Below the pieces are notes generated by a model. It saw only the letters and a list, made by a program, of their open reading frames with translations, searched no databases and was not told where the DNA came from. Of a stretch of 64,000 nucleotides of DNA, positions 36,005-48,916 are shown piece after piece (positions within the stretch are counted from its first letter, which is position 1; every line of letters begins with the position of its first letter). The translations under genes were made by a program, and so were the position numbers. This DNA comes from Paraphysoderma sedebokerense. Its lineage: Eukaryota; Blastocladiomycota; Physodermatomycetes; Physodermatales; Physodermataceae. The DNA lies in contig JAHLJZ010000097.1 in NCBI GenBank assembly GCA_025602915.1, forward strand, positions 23,363-87,362, in the 5' to 3' direction.

Positions 36005-39000
36005 TCAGCCTCCAATCAAAGCCCTAGTGGAAGCAGTGACGAGCATGTTCTGACTTCCCTCTTTTTTGCTTTTACGCATCTCGTTTAGTCCAGCCCGAAC
36101 TTTCCGTTGAATTTCGTAAACAGAAGTACCAATCACAGCCGCTATAAACGCGAGCACAAGAAATAGCATGAAAAGCATAAGCACCAGTTCACTATTTCTT
36201 TGTAACTTATCGACATGGAATGGCAACGCGAGACCTAAAATTGACATTGATGCCATAGTGGAGGCGACCTCGAAATGGTTGAGAAGCGGATATTTATAGG
36301 GTTGATATTTAAGGTGGAGAACAAGCGACAGCAGCAACACAGTCTGGCTGAGAATGACTTGCAACCCTGGAAGCCTTTGGTATGAAATTTCAATGCAAAT
36401 GTTAGTATTTTAATAGGCCAAAGATGTCACCGAACTTTAAAATACAGACCTGGTAAAATACATGCTGGTAGATATCAACGCAAGCTTTTGGAACAGCTGA
36501 ATTAAGATAAAGTGCTGGTTTTCATCCTTGTAAATGTGGTCGAAATCCATGATCTTTGAAACAATCGCTCTCCTCTTCTCCCACCGTGAGGCATCATATT
36601 TCTTCTGATACATGACGAATAACATGATTGAAAAGTAAAGCGGAATTCCGATAACGTAAATAGCAATGCCGCTGAGAGCATACGGCAAGTCGCGGTACCA
36701 TTCTTCGCTGTAACACCTGACTGAATAATCTGCATCCAAATACATTAGGCCATCTTCTTCTAATGTGCAGTCAAGTATACTACTCGGAAAATGGAAATTA
36801 TGAGTCAGAGTCGGCAAAATTATCAGCACGAATGCAAACCTTAATGCCTTCGTACTGACTGTTGCAAATACGATCGATAGAATTGAATTAAAAATGCGGA
36901 GTGACGTTAGAAATAAGCTTGTCTGTTGGGGTTCGTGATTGTACAATTTTGGGCGAGACTTCTTGCATCTGGCGCGTATCTTTTTGTTGATGCTAACGAT
37001 CACACCAAACAAGATAACAAGCACTAACAAAGCTAATGGAATGGCGAGTGTGAACCGCATTTTTGTGCCGTAATCCAATCGCTGATTTATCACACATTCA
37101 GGACTCGTCAACTCGATATTAAAATTAATGAAGGATAGAGAGTTCAATATGTTCATAAATTCTGGCGGCCTACAGAGCAAAGAAGTTAACAAACTTGTTT
37201 CAGAAGCATGATTGCCGCTGATAGTCATCAATTTACCAATTCAGCTGCAACTCCCGTATGATGAGAATATATTGGATAAAGTTAATCAAAATGTTGACCA
37301 ATCCATAACTGAACGAATACGAAACGTTAACTATCACTTTTCGATGCTCGAAAAATATCTATAACGGTTACTCACTGTAAGCCTCTTCCAATAACCCTCA
37401 AAAAACCGATCATCGCGAGAGATCCAAAAAGGACGGACAGTACGATTAAAACAAGCTGCCATGAAGTTTCCTCTCGGCATAACACACAGCGGTTGTTTAA
37501 GCGATAATAATTTGCCGCACATGATCCGCAACCTAGAGAGAAGTTAATCCAATCGTTCGCTCAACGATCGATGTCACCAAAATATTACGTACGGTTGCCC
37601 GTATATCCAGCGGCACATTGGTTAATTCCACCCGGGCAAGATTCGGGTGGAAAGCATGGAAGGAATGTCGAACTGTTCTCGCTTTGCCAGTAGCCAAACC
37701 GTGGTCTGGGAGCAATACTGCCGTCTTGACTGTTGGTTTCAAAGTAATTGTTTATAAAATGCATATAAGAGCTAGGACATAATTGTGGAATTTACCTGCA
37801 TTCAGCTCCTATATCGTTCAAGAATTTGATAGAGGTTCAAGGAATGTTGTCAGTCAGGTCAACACAACCAAATGTTGTTAGAGAATAGAAATTTTACCCT
37901 CTAGACACGGAGCACAAATTGGACCCTTGCTAAAAATATTGCTGTATCTCCCTATCATGCAAATATGAAGGATAGGGGTCAGTGTTTTACGAAAAAAATT
38001 GCATCTGTAAGAAAATTATCTACATACCTGGTGGACAAGTTAATCTAAACACGAATGTACATATATCTGAAACTGCCCCACCATTGTCGAATGCATAAAT
38101 AGAGAAATTGCCAAAAGGAAACATGCTGCCGCTAAAATTCGGATAGAACATAATTGTTTGAGATCGGAAAATGCTACCAGCTACCAGCGGTACAGAATCA
38201 TTGAGATAACCTCTTGAGGGGGCTGTCACCAAAACAAATTGCAGCGAGGAATCATCGACATCTGCTGCATCCAGCTTAATCTGGTAGGAAGGATCTATAC
38301 CCAAGAGCACTTCAGGAGATAAGACTACCTCTTCAGGACAGTGAAGGATAGGTGGATCATTTACAGGGAGGACCGAGAATTCAATTCTTTGCAAGCGTGT
38401 CACAGTGCCGTCTGTGTAAGAGACAGTGAATTTTTGATCGCTTTGATTAAAACTACTATAAAAATCTGGAGTCGGAACAAAAAATATTTTGTACGGTGGT
38501 CCTGGGATTACGGAATCCTCGCCTATAACCAACAGACTTCGTGTCTCTGTCTGATTTTCGGTTCTCAGTAGCGTTCCATTGATATGGATATCTCTGATTT
38601 TAACCACTACAGTGTCAAGTGGATCTATATCGCTAATATTTAGGTATATGAGTGATTCTTGGTCTTCGTACGCAGTTATATTTTCGATTGATGTTAATTC
38701 AAACGTCGGAAGATCTAGTCGTAAAAATAATCAATTAGCCATCGTTAGTTCAATTTCGATGAAAATAGGATAGCATAAAAACCATTGACAGGCCGCACTA
38801 CAAATGTTATGGTGCCGTTAATCACACTGTCTAATAAACCATCACTGGCTTTAAAATTAAATGACGCATATGGATCGCCGAAGTCATTATCAATCGGTCG
38901 AAACAGTAACGTCGAATTGACCTGCGCCAGATCGTAGGGAGTAGTAGTGATTTGATCCCATGGTGTAGTAACATCGCCAGCATTTTGAATATACAACACT

Positions 39001-42000
39001 CCCCGTGTTGGAAGCGATAGAATAGAAAACATCATCATATTTTGCCCTGAAGATTGGTTGTCTGGATCAGTGGCAGTCAAGGTAAATGTAGTATTCGTGT
39101 CCTCCTCAAGAGATACGAGGGTCGATTGGGGTGCAGGAGGATCCGGTAATGGAATAATCGTAATTTGAATGCTTTGTATTATCGATTCTAGATGATGCCA
39201 ACGCAAATTGATTAAATGGTTGACCTATTATTTCAGCATATTGTTCAAAATAAGCTACCTGCTCCTAGGCCATCTCTGGCCTTGAATAAAAAAGAATCGG
39301 TTCCGTAAAAGTCGGGCTTTGGAACGTAAATCAATCGATCCATCGCATTTGTTACCAGAATTGCTTGTTCAAGCGTGGCATTAATTAATATCCCTCTATT
39401 ATCATTAAGAGTAGCTTGATATAGAAGCCCGTTTTCAGGTACAGAAACAATGAATAAGTCCAACATAGAGTTCTCGTCAGGGTCCAAAGCTTTGAGCTCA
39501 ATGATTAGGAATTGGTCTTCATAAGTTACGAGTGAAGACGCTAGAGCAAGAGGGGGGTTGTTTTGATTGAATGTATGAAATCTAGTGTTATCAGTCATAA
39601 TGCTGGATTGATTTCCGATTGTGACTGACACGTTGAAAGTAGACATGGGAAGAAGAGGCGTATTGCAAGCGAAGGTACTGCAAACCATTCAATGCTTTCG
39701 TCAGACAAGCAAAAATTAATCGGTCTCAAGTAATAGCATACCATTGCAATTCTTCATGTGATATTCCAGTAATGAGACAAGTAGAAGATTGAAGAGTATT
39801 CAAGTCGGTAAAGGACACCACAGCCCGGCTGATTAAGTTACCAAAATTGGTTCCCACCAGGGTAACAGTCTAAAAAGCGAGTCTAAGTCACATACCGCCC
39901 GCAACTTACAATCTTGATATTGACTAACTTACCGGTGTTTGGGAGAGGGAATATTGTGGATACACCGCCGCAACTCTTGGTGGAAAGTATGAATATACTA
40001 ATGAGCCTGTGCTATTCTGGCCTGCGACGTTAACTAATACAATGTTGTTGGCCCCGCTTCTGGCAGGAACAACGCATGTAGCATCGGTATCATTAAAAAA
40101 TGTTACTTGTTCACATTGTCGGTCGCCGATTTGAATGGAGGAATAGTTAAACACGCATGGAGATTCATTGCAAGGACCGAAATTTTTGCCGCTATAAGGG
40201 GTTCGGCAATCAGGCGACAATAATCATCATTATCATCGGAAGACAATACGTACCGTATTTTCAAGAGATTTCGTCCATTGGTTTGTCCACTGGTGGGTGT
40301 TACGTCGTAGAGCGATGGGGGTTCATAAGAAATCTTGATCGCCTCAGTTGTATTTGATTGTGGCCCGACCGAAACCGTCACCTGGATATCACGACCCACA
40401 CCTAATCATACTCGTTTAAACGAATTGATCAAAAAACATCATGAAGTCAAATTGTACAAACCTGGAGGCACTGAGCATTGGACTGCGGTTTGGTTCAGTC
40501 GAATGACGTCAGAGCACGGTTGGAACTCATATCCTAGGGTCACAACAACAGGATCCACCCCTGGAGAACCGAGATAATCAACAAGCAATGTAATGTTGAA
40601 GCCGGCTAGCATAAATAAATGGGGATTTAACATTACAGCATAACCGATACTCATTTGAGGGCCACTTACTGGTTGGTCCAACCCGAGGCTGAATATCTTT
40701 AAGGACTGGAACATACACTAATTGGGCCTTCTTTGTCGTTATACCTTCGATATCAGGATACTCAAATCGAACAATAAGGTCATAAGGTCCTTAATAGTAT
40801 TTGAAAGATCAGCTTTGTTATTAACTCCTCGTTTGTGTAGTCGTCCAGTTGGTGAAGAAAGGCTAAGTATACAAACCTCCAAATCCGGGTGGTATTCTCG
40901 CATTCAGAGACGATCCGTTCCATTGCACGTTGGAACATGGAATACCATGGAAGGTAACGTTGGGAATGCTATATAATCCACCAGGGAGAAATGAGAAGTT
41001 GATTTGAACAATTTCGTTCTCGAATGCTCTACCAGGCCCTTTAGATGTCAGGATATCAATATTAATGTATGCGTAGTATATAATGAACCATTCTCTTGGG
41101 TTTGTCGTTGACCACGGATTAGTAAAATCCCCATCAGTTGTGCCGATTAAGATAATATCTTTTCCTTTGGCAAATATCCGTGTGGCGTTATCTTGCTTTA
41201 CTGTTGTAATGACGAACCGAGATTGTAACGTCAAATTGGAATTGTATTCTGCTAGTATTATTTCGGTCTGTCCCAACCCGGTACTCGTACTATTAGATGT
41301 AACTGCAAGATTGATATGATTCGATGTCGATATGGCCAGGTCATAATTTGAATTATTGTAGGGAAAACTGAAGGATACTGGCAAAACCGATGAAAGAGTA
41401 TTATTATAACTTGAGTTAAATTTTTGAAGAACAAATTGATCGAGATATGCATTCGGATGAGCAAAAAATATACTGTCTCCAAGTTCATTTATGCCGAAAG
41501 CTGGCTGAAAATTTAAGGAGTCTAATGCTGAGCCCACTGAATATGTTTGAAGCAACCCGGTATTTGATAATTGATATACCCGGATCCTTTTAGATGCGGT
41601 CCAGATGCAAACAAGACTTGCATTTTGACGGCAACCGAACTCGACATGTAGGGCCTGCTCATCCGTTCTGGAAGCATGGAAAGCATGGTCCATATTGCTG
41701 CTCTTCATATTGGCAATGAAGAAGCCTTTATTCGGAGCGGATGCAGTTGGATTATTGTAGTGAACCACATAATTTGCCTGAGGGTCCGAGTAGAGTGAGA
41801 GCCGCCTTAAATATTTTTACCATTTACAAACACAATTATGATTTATGAATCGATAATGTCAATATATTAAATTAGAATATCAGCAATCCAAAAGATAATT
41901 ATGTTACTCACGGATTCTTGTATGGATTTTGAAAATATGGTTTTCCGTAAATGGGCCAATCATACAAAGTGCTACCTTGGACACCTGTATAAGGGACCTT

Positions 42001-42613
42001 GAATCTGTATACGTCCATCCTTGAGTTGGTTGAACTGTATGTACTGTTTTTAGATAAACAAAAATTGAGAAAGAAAACATAATGTTTTATTATCAAACTG
42101 TTTGCAAACAGTAGTTATCCCGAAGAGAAGATTGAATGGAGCCAAAGCATAAATTGGGTGACTTACGCCAAGTATACTCTATCATCGTATTTGTTATAGT
42201 GTAATGCGACTGCTTTATCGGACCTACATAAGGTTGTGTAAGAAACGATGAATAATGACTCTCAAGAATGTCGATATCCTTCACGTTTCCACTCACCTCC
42301 AAACAGCCCAGTCATTGCAGCATATACCACTACCGAGACTAGAGAGGTCATAATTTCCAAGCGTTCCCAATTCTCCCGTCGCGGATGCAACCGTGAAAAC
42401 GAAGAGACGAAATTGTTGGTCAAGCGCAAAAATATGTGACGAGTTGGAAATTACGTCAATTATAGGTTCTGAATGCGGAAAGTGTGTTTCGTACTTAGAG
42501 TGCCATGGGGGAATGGGGGTAGACACTACGCTGTTGATTCGAACGGTACAAAACGACAGTAACACAACCAGGCCGATGATTGGAACGAAGGTAAATTTGA
42601 CAAGGGCCGACAT
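36005..42613 (-). CDS. Giant multidomain membrane protein (receptor A): IPT/TIG, cadherin-like, Cys-rich, polytopic C-terminus
   Basis: About 18 exons on the minus strand from the start at 42613 to the stop at 36005, roughly 1,700 residues. Domains in order: signal peptide (FVPIIGLVVLLSFCTV), a propeller-like N-terminal region (42.6-40.9 kb; FALDQQFRLFVF, GICCNDWAVW, FHASRTDEQALHVEFGCRQ), several IPT/TIG repeats (40.9-39.7 kb; GKNFGPCNESPCVF, TVTLVGTNFGN), cadherin-like repeats with the VTYEDQ/EEDT motif (39.7-38.0 kb), a Cys-rich juxtamembrane part (GPICAPCLEG, GCGSCAANYYRL) and a C-terminal domain with about seven hydrophobic helices (VLIVLSVLFGSLAMIGFL, NILINFIQYILII, FAFVLIILPTL, IAIYVIGIPLYFSIML, VLLLSLVLHLKYQPYKYPLL). 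Many N-x-S/T sequons support an extracellular N-part. It is paralogous throughout to receptor B at 55.9 kb. A surface receptor, adhesin or channel is plausible; no family name is certain. Confidence 0.75.
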
Positions 42614-43789
42614 TGTTCGGCTTACTTTCTTGAATGTATTAAGTGATGTATGGAATGAGAGAACTAATTCTTAAGCTTGCAATTTCTGGTTGAAATCAGG
42701 CTTTTTGCATCCCACAGAGATTTGCTCAGGTTGTCATTTGCTCCCTATCTAGTCCCTATCTGCTCAAAGGAAAATGCGATTGACGAGGATTGACGACAAG
42801 GTTCTGAAATCATATGAGATCCTTGACACCAATCACTGATTTCGAATTAGATACAGCAACTGAAGTATAATACTCAAGTCTTCGAATGCTTGCATAATTA
42901 ACGACGCATCAGGGCCGTGGCATAATACCATAAATATCGTAAATACCCCACTTAAAATGACGAATCACTGAAAAGCGGATTTCCATGAAGCAAATGATTG
43001 ACTTGCAGAGAAATAGAATTAAACTTAAATTTGCTCAATTGGGCACTGGGCAGTGGGATGGGAGAACACAGGAGAACACTGGAAGAACGTCCCCCAAGAG
43101 GGAGGCTAGGGCCTAGGAGGCTAGGACCTATTAGGGGCATGGGCGTCGCCGTGTCACAACTCACAGTGCCATTTCTAGTGAAAGTGTGACCCATGGTTGA
43201 AAATATGAATTGTTTAGTAAGTCTAGAATCTAAATCAACTGTATGCATCTCTGATGACTGATCACCGATATTACACAGTTTTTGGTCGTAGCAATTTAAC
43301 ATTAAGCCATTGCATGGGAATTTTATATTCGATGCATATGGTGACACACAATACACATCTCTGCTGGTAGCATGCTTTCAATTTATTCCAAGATAAATAA
43401 GATATTATGTGGAACGTACTTGTGTGCTGGTGATTATCAGTGTGACTTCCGTATCACCCTTGCAGTATTGCTTCAAAATTGAAACGGCCTATGCCAGTAG
43501 AAAAGGGGGGTGACTACAAGTTATCATTCAATAGGCATTCTAAAGCAAGCGTAAAAATCTATTGACAATATTTCAGTATTTACAAGATATCTAAGGTATT
43601 CTGGATGCGCAAACATCATTAAAGAGTGCGCAACAAAAATTAGGCTAATATAAGATAAAAATGGTCTATCTGATTATATAGATGTAATTCAAGAAAATAG
43701 CCAAAAAGGCTGATCATTTGGAGTTCAATCGGATATAAAAACAGAGAAATTCTATGTATGTACAAAAATCTTAAACTTTTTTGAAATCC
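42614..43789. other. Intergenic region between receptor A and the F-box gene
   Basis: About 1.18 kb. The minus frame at 42952-43356 has no recognisable domain and is probably fortuitous. Around 43090-43140 there are short imperfect repeats of GGAGGCTAGG. The right part is very A+T-rich. It must include the receptor A promoter. Confidence 0.4.
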
Positions 43790-45862
43790 TCACAATTCAT
43801 CATCGGATACATGCATCATTTCGGAAGTTTGATTTGCATTTCTCCTTCGATCATTCGACGTCGTAACTCTGCTGAACCCTTCGACCGCATCATCTCGATG
43901 TTGGGTGTCAGCAGTTGTTGGGTTCAGATGAGTGTTTGAAGTTTTCATTAATGAACCAAACATGTCACCCCACATGACTATTTTCGCCCTCTCGTTCTTG
44001 GGTAACCCAGTCAACTCTTTTTGAAGTCGTTCCTCGTGGTTGGTTAACATTGCGTTTTCTTGTTCCTTGAATAACGTTTTTTTGTACGGGGAATGAGAGT
44101 GCGGGTTACCTGAGTAAGATTGCCAATCATTGCTATTGGAGTGACGGGAGGGTGAAGCGGAGAAGTTGGATGACGTCCGCACTGTGTCTTCGAATTCTTT
44201 GGGTAGTCGACGTAGGGAAGGGATAGTGTAGAGTGTGGAGAGGAGGGCAGAGTGGGTTTGCTGGAGATAATATAATGCTGTATTCGGTGAAGTAAATCCA
44301 GAGATGGTAGAGGCATGCAAAGGATGAGAAGAAGAAGACGCTGAAAAAGAAGAGAAAGTTGACCGATAAGGGTTATTGAGGATGACTGTTGGTGTACTGC
44401 CTACGATTTTCGTAATGTCTTGTGGCAAACCTAACGGTGACACTGAATCCAACGTTCCAGGAAGCAGAGTAGAACGACAAGAGGCGGAAGATACGTAGGA
44501 ATGGTATGACGGATGCAAAGCTACCAAAGCTGCTTCAAACTGGGAATATTTGTCAACAATTTTAGCCCATGTGTGAGCGTCTATCCAAGCCGTTACTGCC
44601 TTTTCCCTATTTCCCTCAATGTCATTATTTCCGGTCCGCACGGAATCACCCTTTTCAATCGGGAAGTCAGCTCGCGGAACTACCCTTTTCAGTCTTCGAA
44701 TCTTAACTTCAATGACCACCTTCACATCTGTGACAAAACGAGCCGTATCGATTCCGCCGGTTAGTTCTTTCACAAATTCTATTTGATATTCGTACAAATT
44801 GAAGCAAGATTCACAGATGGTGGGCTTTGGTTTCACTGAAGTTGAGGTTTTAGAGGGAGAGAAAAAGTTGGGCGAAGAGGGTACGAGCGGGAGGGACGAA
44901 GGGAAAAAGGGATGAGTCGTTGACGAAGGGTTATAGTGACACATAGAGCAGTATTTCTTTGAAATCTGTGATTTGTAGAATGTTTGACGGAGGAGGTCTG
45001 TTGTTGTTGGTGCTGCTGCAGTTTGAACAGATGTTTCGTTACTCTGGTTTGAAATCAACTCTGAACTGTTACATTGATTTGGATCGTGGTTATTGCTTGA
45101 AGACTGAATCGGCGAAGAAAACGGATTATGATCCATCGGTTTGATAGATGCAGATGCGATAGGAGCATACGATGAAGCTGCTGTAGAACTGAATGGTGAA
45201 TTTGGTAAAGATGAAGAGGATTTCAAGATATCCCGTGGTGCATTTTCGGGCATTGTAAAGGCAACTTTCGGTGCTTTCGATTCTTTCCCTGTGAATTGAG
45301 ATCCATCAATATCCCCAAACAATCGCCTCCTGCAACTTCGAACGCTTTTGGAAGGGGTATCAGTCAATTCGGTTGTAATTTCTGTATGACTTTTACGGGA
45401 AGATGACCGAGGGGTAATTTTAGTTGCATTTCCAGGAGTTTTGGAGGATTTAGACGACCGACGGAGTTCCAATGCTCCTGCATAAGGCGAAGTTCGGCAT
45501 CTCTTGATTTTTCTTTCGTCGTCTTCGTAAACATCGTGGCTTTGGCTGCCAGGACTTTGAAAGAGTTTAGTCTTTCTATTGGATTTTGGTGTAACGGATC
45601 CAGGTCCACACATGGATTTCCTTTTCCTCGGAGTTCTGTTCTTTCGGGGTGTACATAACTTAATCTGTTTTTTCTTGATGAAACTCTCAATATGATTGTT
45701 ACATAGGTGGTACAAGAGGGAGCAGGTTCTGGAGAGGTTGAACAATGATTTTGGGTCAAGATAAGGGAGAATAGACGAGATGAGGATTTCGGTAGGTAGA
45801 GTATTGAGGGACGGTATTAGATGGCTGTTTTGAAGGGAGGAAAATGAGGAATCGGACGACAT
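43790..45862 (-). CDS. F-box protein with zinc-ribbon-like CxxC pairs
   Basis: A single exon of 690 residues, unusual here where most genes have introns. The F-box is near the N-terminus: LPTEILISSILPYLDPKSLF then LSRTCSLLYHLC (residues about 21-55). It is followed by a basic, Ser/Pro-rich region (CTPRKNRTPRKRKS) with many possible phosphosites. At about residues 300-350 two cysteine pairs (YCSMCHYN and TICESCFNLYEY) could bind zinc, with a domain of about 100 residues after them. The C-terminal half is Ser-rich with a coiled segment (NHEERLQKELTGLPKNERAK). F-box proteins recruit substrates to SCF ubiquitin ligases via SKP1; the substrate here is unknown. Confidence 0.8.
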   Translation of the reverse strand: MSSDSSFSSLQNSHLIPSLNTLPTEILISSILPYLDPKSLFNLSRTCSLLYHLCNNHIESFIKKKQIKLCTPRKNRTPRKRKSMCGPGSVTPKSNRKTKLFQSPGSQSHDVYEDDERKIKRCRTSPYAGALELRRSSKSSKTPGNATKITPRSSSRKSHTEITTELTDTPSKSVRSCRRRLFGDIDGSQFTGKESKAPKVAFTMPENAPRDILKSSSSLPNSPFSSTAASSYAPIASASIKPMDHNPFSSPIQSSSNNHDPNQCNSSELISNQSNETSVQTAAAPTTTDLLRQTFYKSQISKKYCSMCHYNPSSTTHPFFPSSLPLVPSSPNFFSPSKTSTSVKPKPTICESCFNLYEYQIEFVKELTGGIDTARFVTDVKVVIEVKIRRLKRVVPRADFPIEKGDSVRTGNNDIEGNREKAVTAWIDAHTWAKIVDKYSQFEAALVALHPSYHSYVSSASCRSTLLPGTLDSVSPLGLPQDITKIVGSTPTVILNNPYRSTFSSFSASSSSHPLHASTISGFTSPNTALYYLQQTHSALLSTLYTIPSLRRLPKEFEDTVRTSSNFSASPSRHSNSNDWQSYSGNPHSHSPYKKTLFKEQENAMLTNHEERLQKELTGLPKNERAKIVMWGDMFGSLMKTSNTHLNPTTADTQHRDDAVEGFSRVTTSNDRRRNANQTSEMMHVSDDEL

Positions 45863-47399
45863 TGCGGAAACACACGGCAGGACAGCGAATGAAGGTGGGT
45901 GCTGAGATGCAAAGCGGATATGGTGTAGATTTGTCTAATGCCTTCTGAAAGCGAGTTAGACAGATGCAGATAGCATATTTTCAGAGTTGATACAGCAGAT
46001 GCGATGATACTCACTTTGCAGAGTGTATTTCAGATTTCAATTTTCGACCGCATACAGCGCATACAGACTGGTCCAAAATGACGCCCAAAATTGTCTTGCT
46101 TGTTTCACTTCTCTACGCGTCTGTGCGCGCTCCACTCGGTCTGCGACTCTGCGTGCTTTCGCGTTTCTTAATCTTCACCGACTCACTTGATCGTTAGATG
46201 TCAACCCTCACCAATTCTTTTGGCCAGCAGATCCTGTAGTACATCCAATAACTAACTACTTGTCATAGTTTAAAATAATCAGTATCCAGGAATAAAGCCG
46301 CGGATCCAATTTCGAATGAAAACAAATGTACTATCTATATTGTATCCTTCTTCCGTATATTTTGATTACAACCCTGATTCCTGTAACATCCACTCACTAA
46401 TATTTTGGAAGTCTAAATCCCCTCGACACCGTTGCCTTCTTTGAATCATCTCCTGCGAAGAAATGTTTTGTCGTCGTTATTTATCTATAGAGGTATTTAT
46501 TTGCTAGTAGTATTCCACTATAATCGCACAGGGAGGAGCGCAATAAAAACAATCTTGATGGTATGTATTGATAAAACATATTTACAAAATCATGACAAAC
46601 AGCAGAAATTAAACCTTTCACCACATAATGGGAGTACAAACTTAATCAGATATATCCAAAAACTACTATAGCTACACACATCAACATTTTAGCAGCCTGG
46701 ACCTTCCTGACTTTCCCTACCCCTTCCTCGGGGCTCGACATTGGTGGTTCGCCTATATAGTGTCATATTCTTCGGAATTTCTGGGCTCTCGCCTCTCAGT
46801 CCAGGTAGAAATTGAGGATATTCCAGGCTGTTTAAGAAACTTAGGCCCGCTGAGATCAATATGTTTATTACTGGTTCCTGGCCGAACAGGGGAAAAAAAA
46901 AATCCCTCGGATTCTACAAATTTGTGAACTGTTGTGAGGTTGATTGACGAATTCAATCCTACACCCGCATGAGAGTGCTGCTGACTCCAATTATGTTGTC
47001 ATTTAGTATTTACACTATAGTAGCTACTACCAACATCCAACTTGCTAGGGTTTATGCACGCGTCAAGTTGACGAACAAGAGAAGTATCTGTATATAATTC
47101 TATTCGGTATAAGGGTTTTGATCGTAGAGGGAGTCTGTCGTAGAATAATCTAAAAGGCGGTATTATTTGAAAAGGAAAAAGTTATGTAATCTGTCGCCGG
47201 TCGCGTGAATGAGTGAGTGACTCAGCGAGAGAGGTCATTGAGTAATGTTATACATAAATGATATTGTTCAAGTTCACTTCATTCTTAAGTGTTTTTTTGT
47301 ACACTAACAACGACCACGTTACGGGGATATATCAACAATACAGTTCTTTTTTCTTTTATAATCTAATTGTATCAAAACATCCAATTAAAATTTCTGACG
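45863..47399. other. Intergenic region, no gene recognised
   Basis: About 1.5 kb upstream of the F-box gene and downstream of the integrase-like gene. It is A+T-rich with short frames (46432-46671, 46753-46956) lacking domains. The left end should hold the F-box promoter. Confidence 0.4.
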
Positions 47400-48916
47400 T
47401 TACTCATAATCGTCATCGCTGCTACTGAAATCACTGCGATCACTTTTCTCCAACAATGTTTCTAACTGATCCACATCGAATTTTTCGAATCCCTTCAACA
47501 AAACATGATAAACTTTCCAAACCTCTACTAAATTCATTCTACCAGTATTGACACTTTTTCCGTACGTTTCGATTAATATCCTGTTACACTCACCCGCGAA
47601 TAACCTGTGCCAAGGTTCCAGTTCCCTTCGACACCGAACCCTCAAATTAGATAACTCTCTTGTAATAGATTTTTTGTCGTCTTTGGTGAGGGGGATTAAC
47701 ATTTCGTTGCCACCGTGTCGTTCGGGGAAATGGTAAATGTCGAAGGGGGTACAGCCGGTGGGGAGTGGTGATTTGGGTTGACGTTTGAGGTATCGGTTGT
47801 TGGCCATTTCGAGGGCTGCGTCGAGACGGGATTGAAGGTAGGGTAAGAATACGAAGAGGAAGGTTTGGCTATGAATGGAAATTTGAATTAAAAAAAGTGA
47901 AAAGTGAGACCAGATGGAGAGAAAGTATCGCGACGTAATAATAAAGGAAACGAGGAAATGAGTGGTTACCGTTCCAAATCATCGTTTGGATTATAATCTC
48001 TTATCACCTCCACATGACTTTTAATATTATCGTATACACCATTCAAATCATTTTCTAACCTCCTCCACCAGTTATACCCTACCGCCGGGTTACGGATTGA
48101 ACCGACATAAACGTGACTCTCGAATTCACCGCACGAATCATTATCGTCATCGGCATCGTTATTGTCCCGTCTTTTGGTTAAATTGTCGAATAATTTTCGT
48201 TGCCATTTCGCGGCAGATTCATTCTGATCTCCGCAGTTACTCATCGTGATTTGTGGGATACCTGTGAATTCAGAATTGTGATCACCCAAACCGATAATTC
48301 ATAAATTAATAATTCATTCAACTCCAAATTTCTAAGTCCAAAAAATTAATTTTAGAAAATGATGGGGTACCTTTTAATTTTATCACCGTCTCCAAATAAT
48401 AAGTCGCAATCAGATCAGGACTGTCATTCGTGACTCCGACGTTCAACCAATGCAGATATTTTGAATATAAATCCATTCCGCCATGAATGGCTAGTAATAG
48501 TAAGGTAAATCGAACCCAAAAACATATAAGAAATACTTGTTAGTACGGTGAAAAAAACCACAGGAGGAGGTGAAGTAAAGTTTGAATGTTGTAGAAGTTG
48601 TTTTATATTTGATTTTACCTATCCCGTATCGAAGAAACTTGTCGCACCCGTCAAAACAAAGGATATCGTTCGGACCCAAGGGTACCAACGGGCGGTCTTG
48701 GTTCTCCATTTTTCGTACTTTTTCTATTTCTATCTCTTTTTGAAGTAAATCCAACCGATCAAAAACAATGGAAAGGAAACCCCTTTTTGGGGATTTTTCC
48801 GAAAACGAGTGTAGACGAGTGAGGTGGTGGAAAGTAGAGGATTTTTGAAGGTGAGACTTGAGGATCGGTGGGATTGGGATAGACTGGGATGTTGTTTTTT
48901 CGGGGGCCTTGGTAGG
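47400..48916 (-). CDS. Integrase-core (RNase H fold)-derived protein, probably domesticated, 5' end uncertain
   Basis: Exons: (48916 or later)-48619, 48490-48371, 48261-47970 and 47868-47400; phases fit. An ATG at 48709 is the first in frame, but coding-like sequence in the same frame continues to about 48916, just after a splice-acceptor-like TAG, so an upstream exon is likely. The core reads DILCFDGCDKFLRYG, then IHGGMDLYSKYLHWL, GIPQITMSNCGDQNE, VYVGSIRNPAVGYNWWRRLE, FLFVFLPYLQSRLDAALEM and YLKRQPKSPLPTGCTPFDI. It is collinear with the integrase-type proteins that carry IHGG-D-YSR, RSD-G-EN and R-x-E-R-x-W blocks. The first Asp is kept, but the second is Asn (SNCG) and the third acidic residue is missing, so strand transfer is unlikely. 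It has an acidic Asp/Asn insertion and an acidic tail (SSSDDDYE). No terminal repeats are seen around it. Confidence 0.7.

Noticed and set aside
42952-43356. 134-residue minus-strand frame
   Set aside because: No recognisable domain, no splice continuation, and imperfect DNA repeats explain part of it.
45364-45759. Second minus-strand frame within the F-box gene
   Set aside because: It lies fully inside the 690-residue F-box frame and has no domain.
46432-46956. Short frames near 46.4-47.0 kb
   Set aside because: A+T-rich, no domains and no consistent exon structure.
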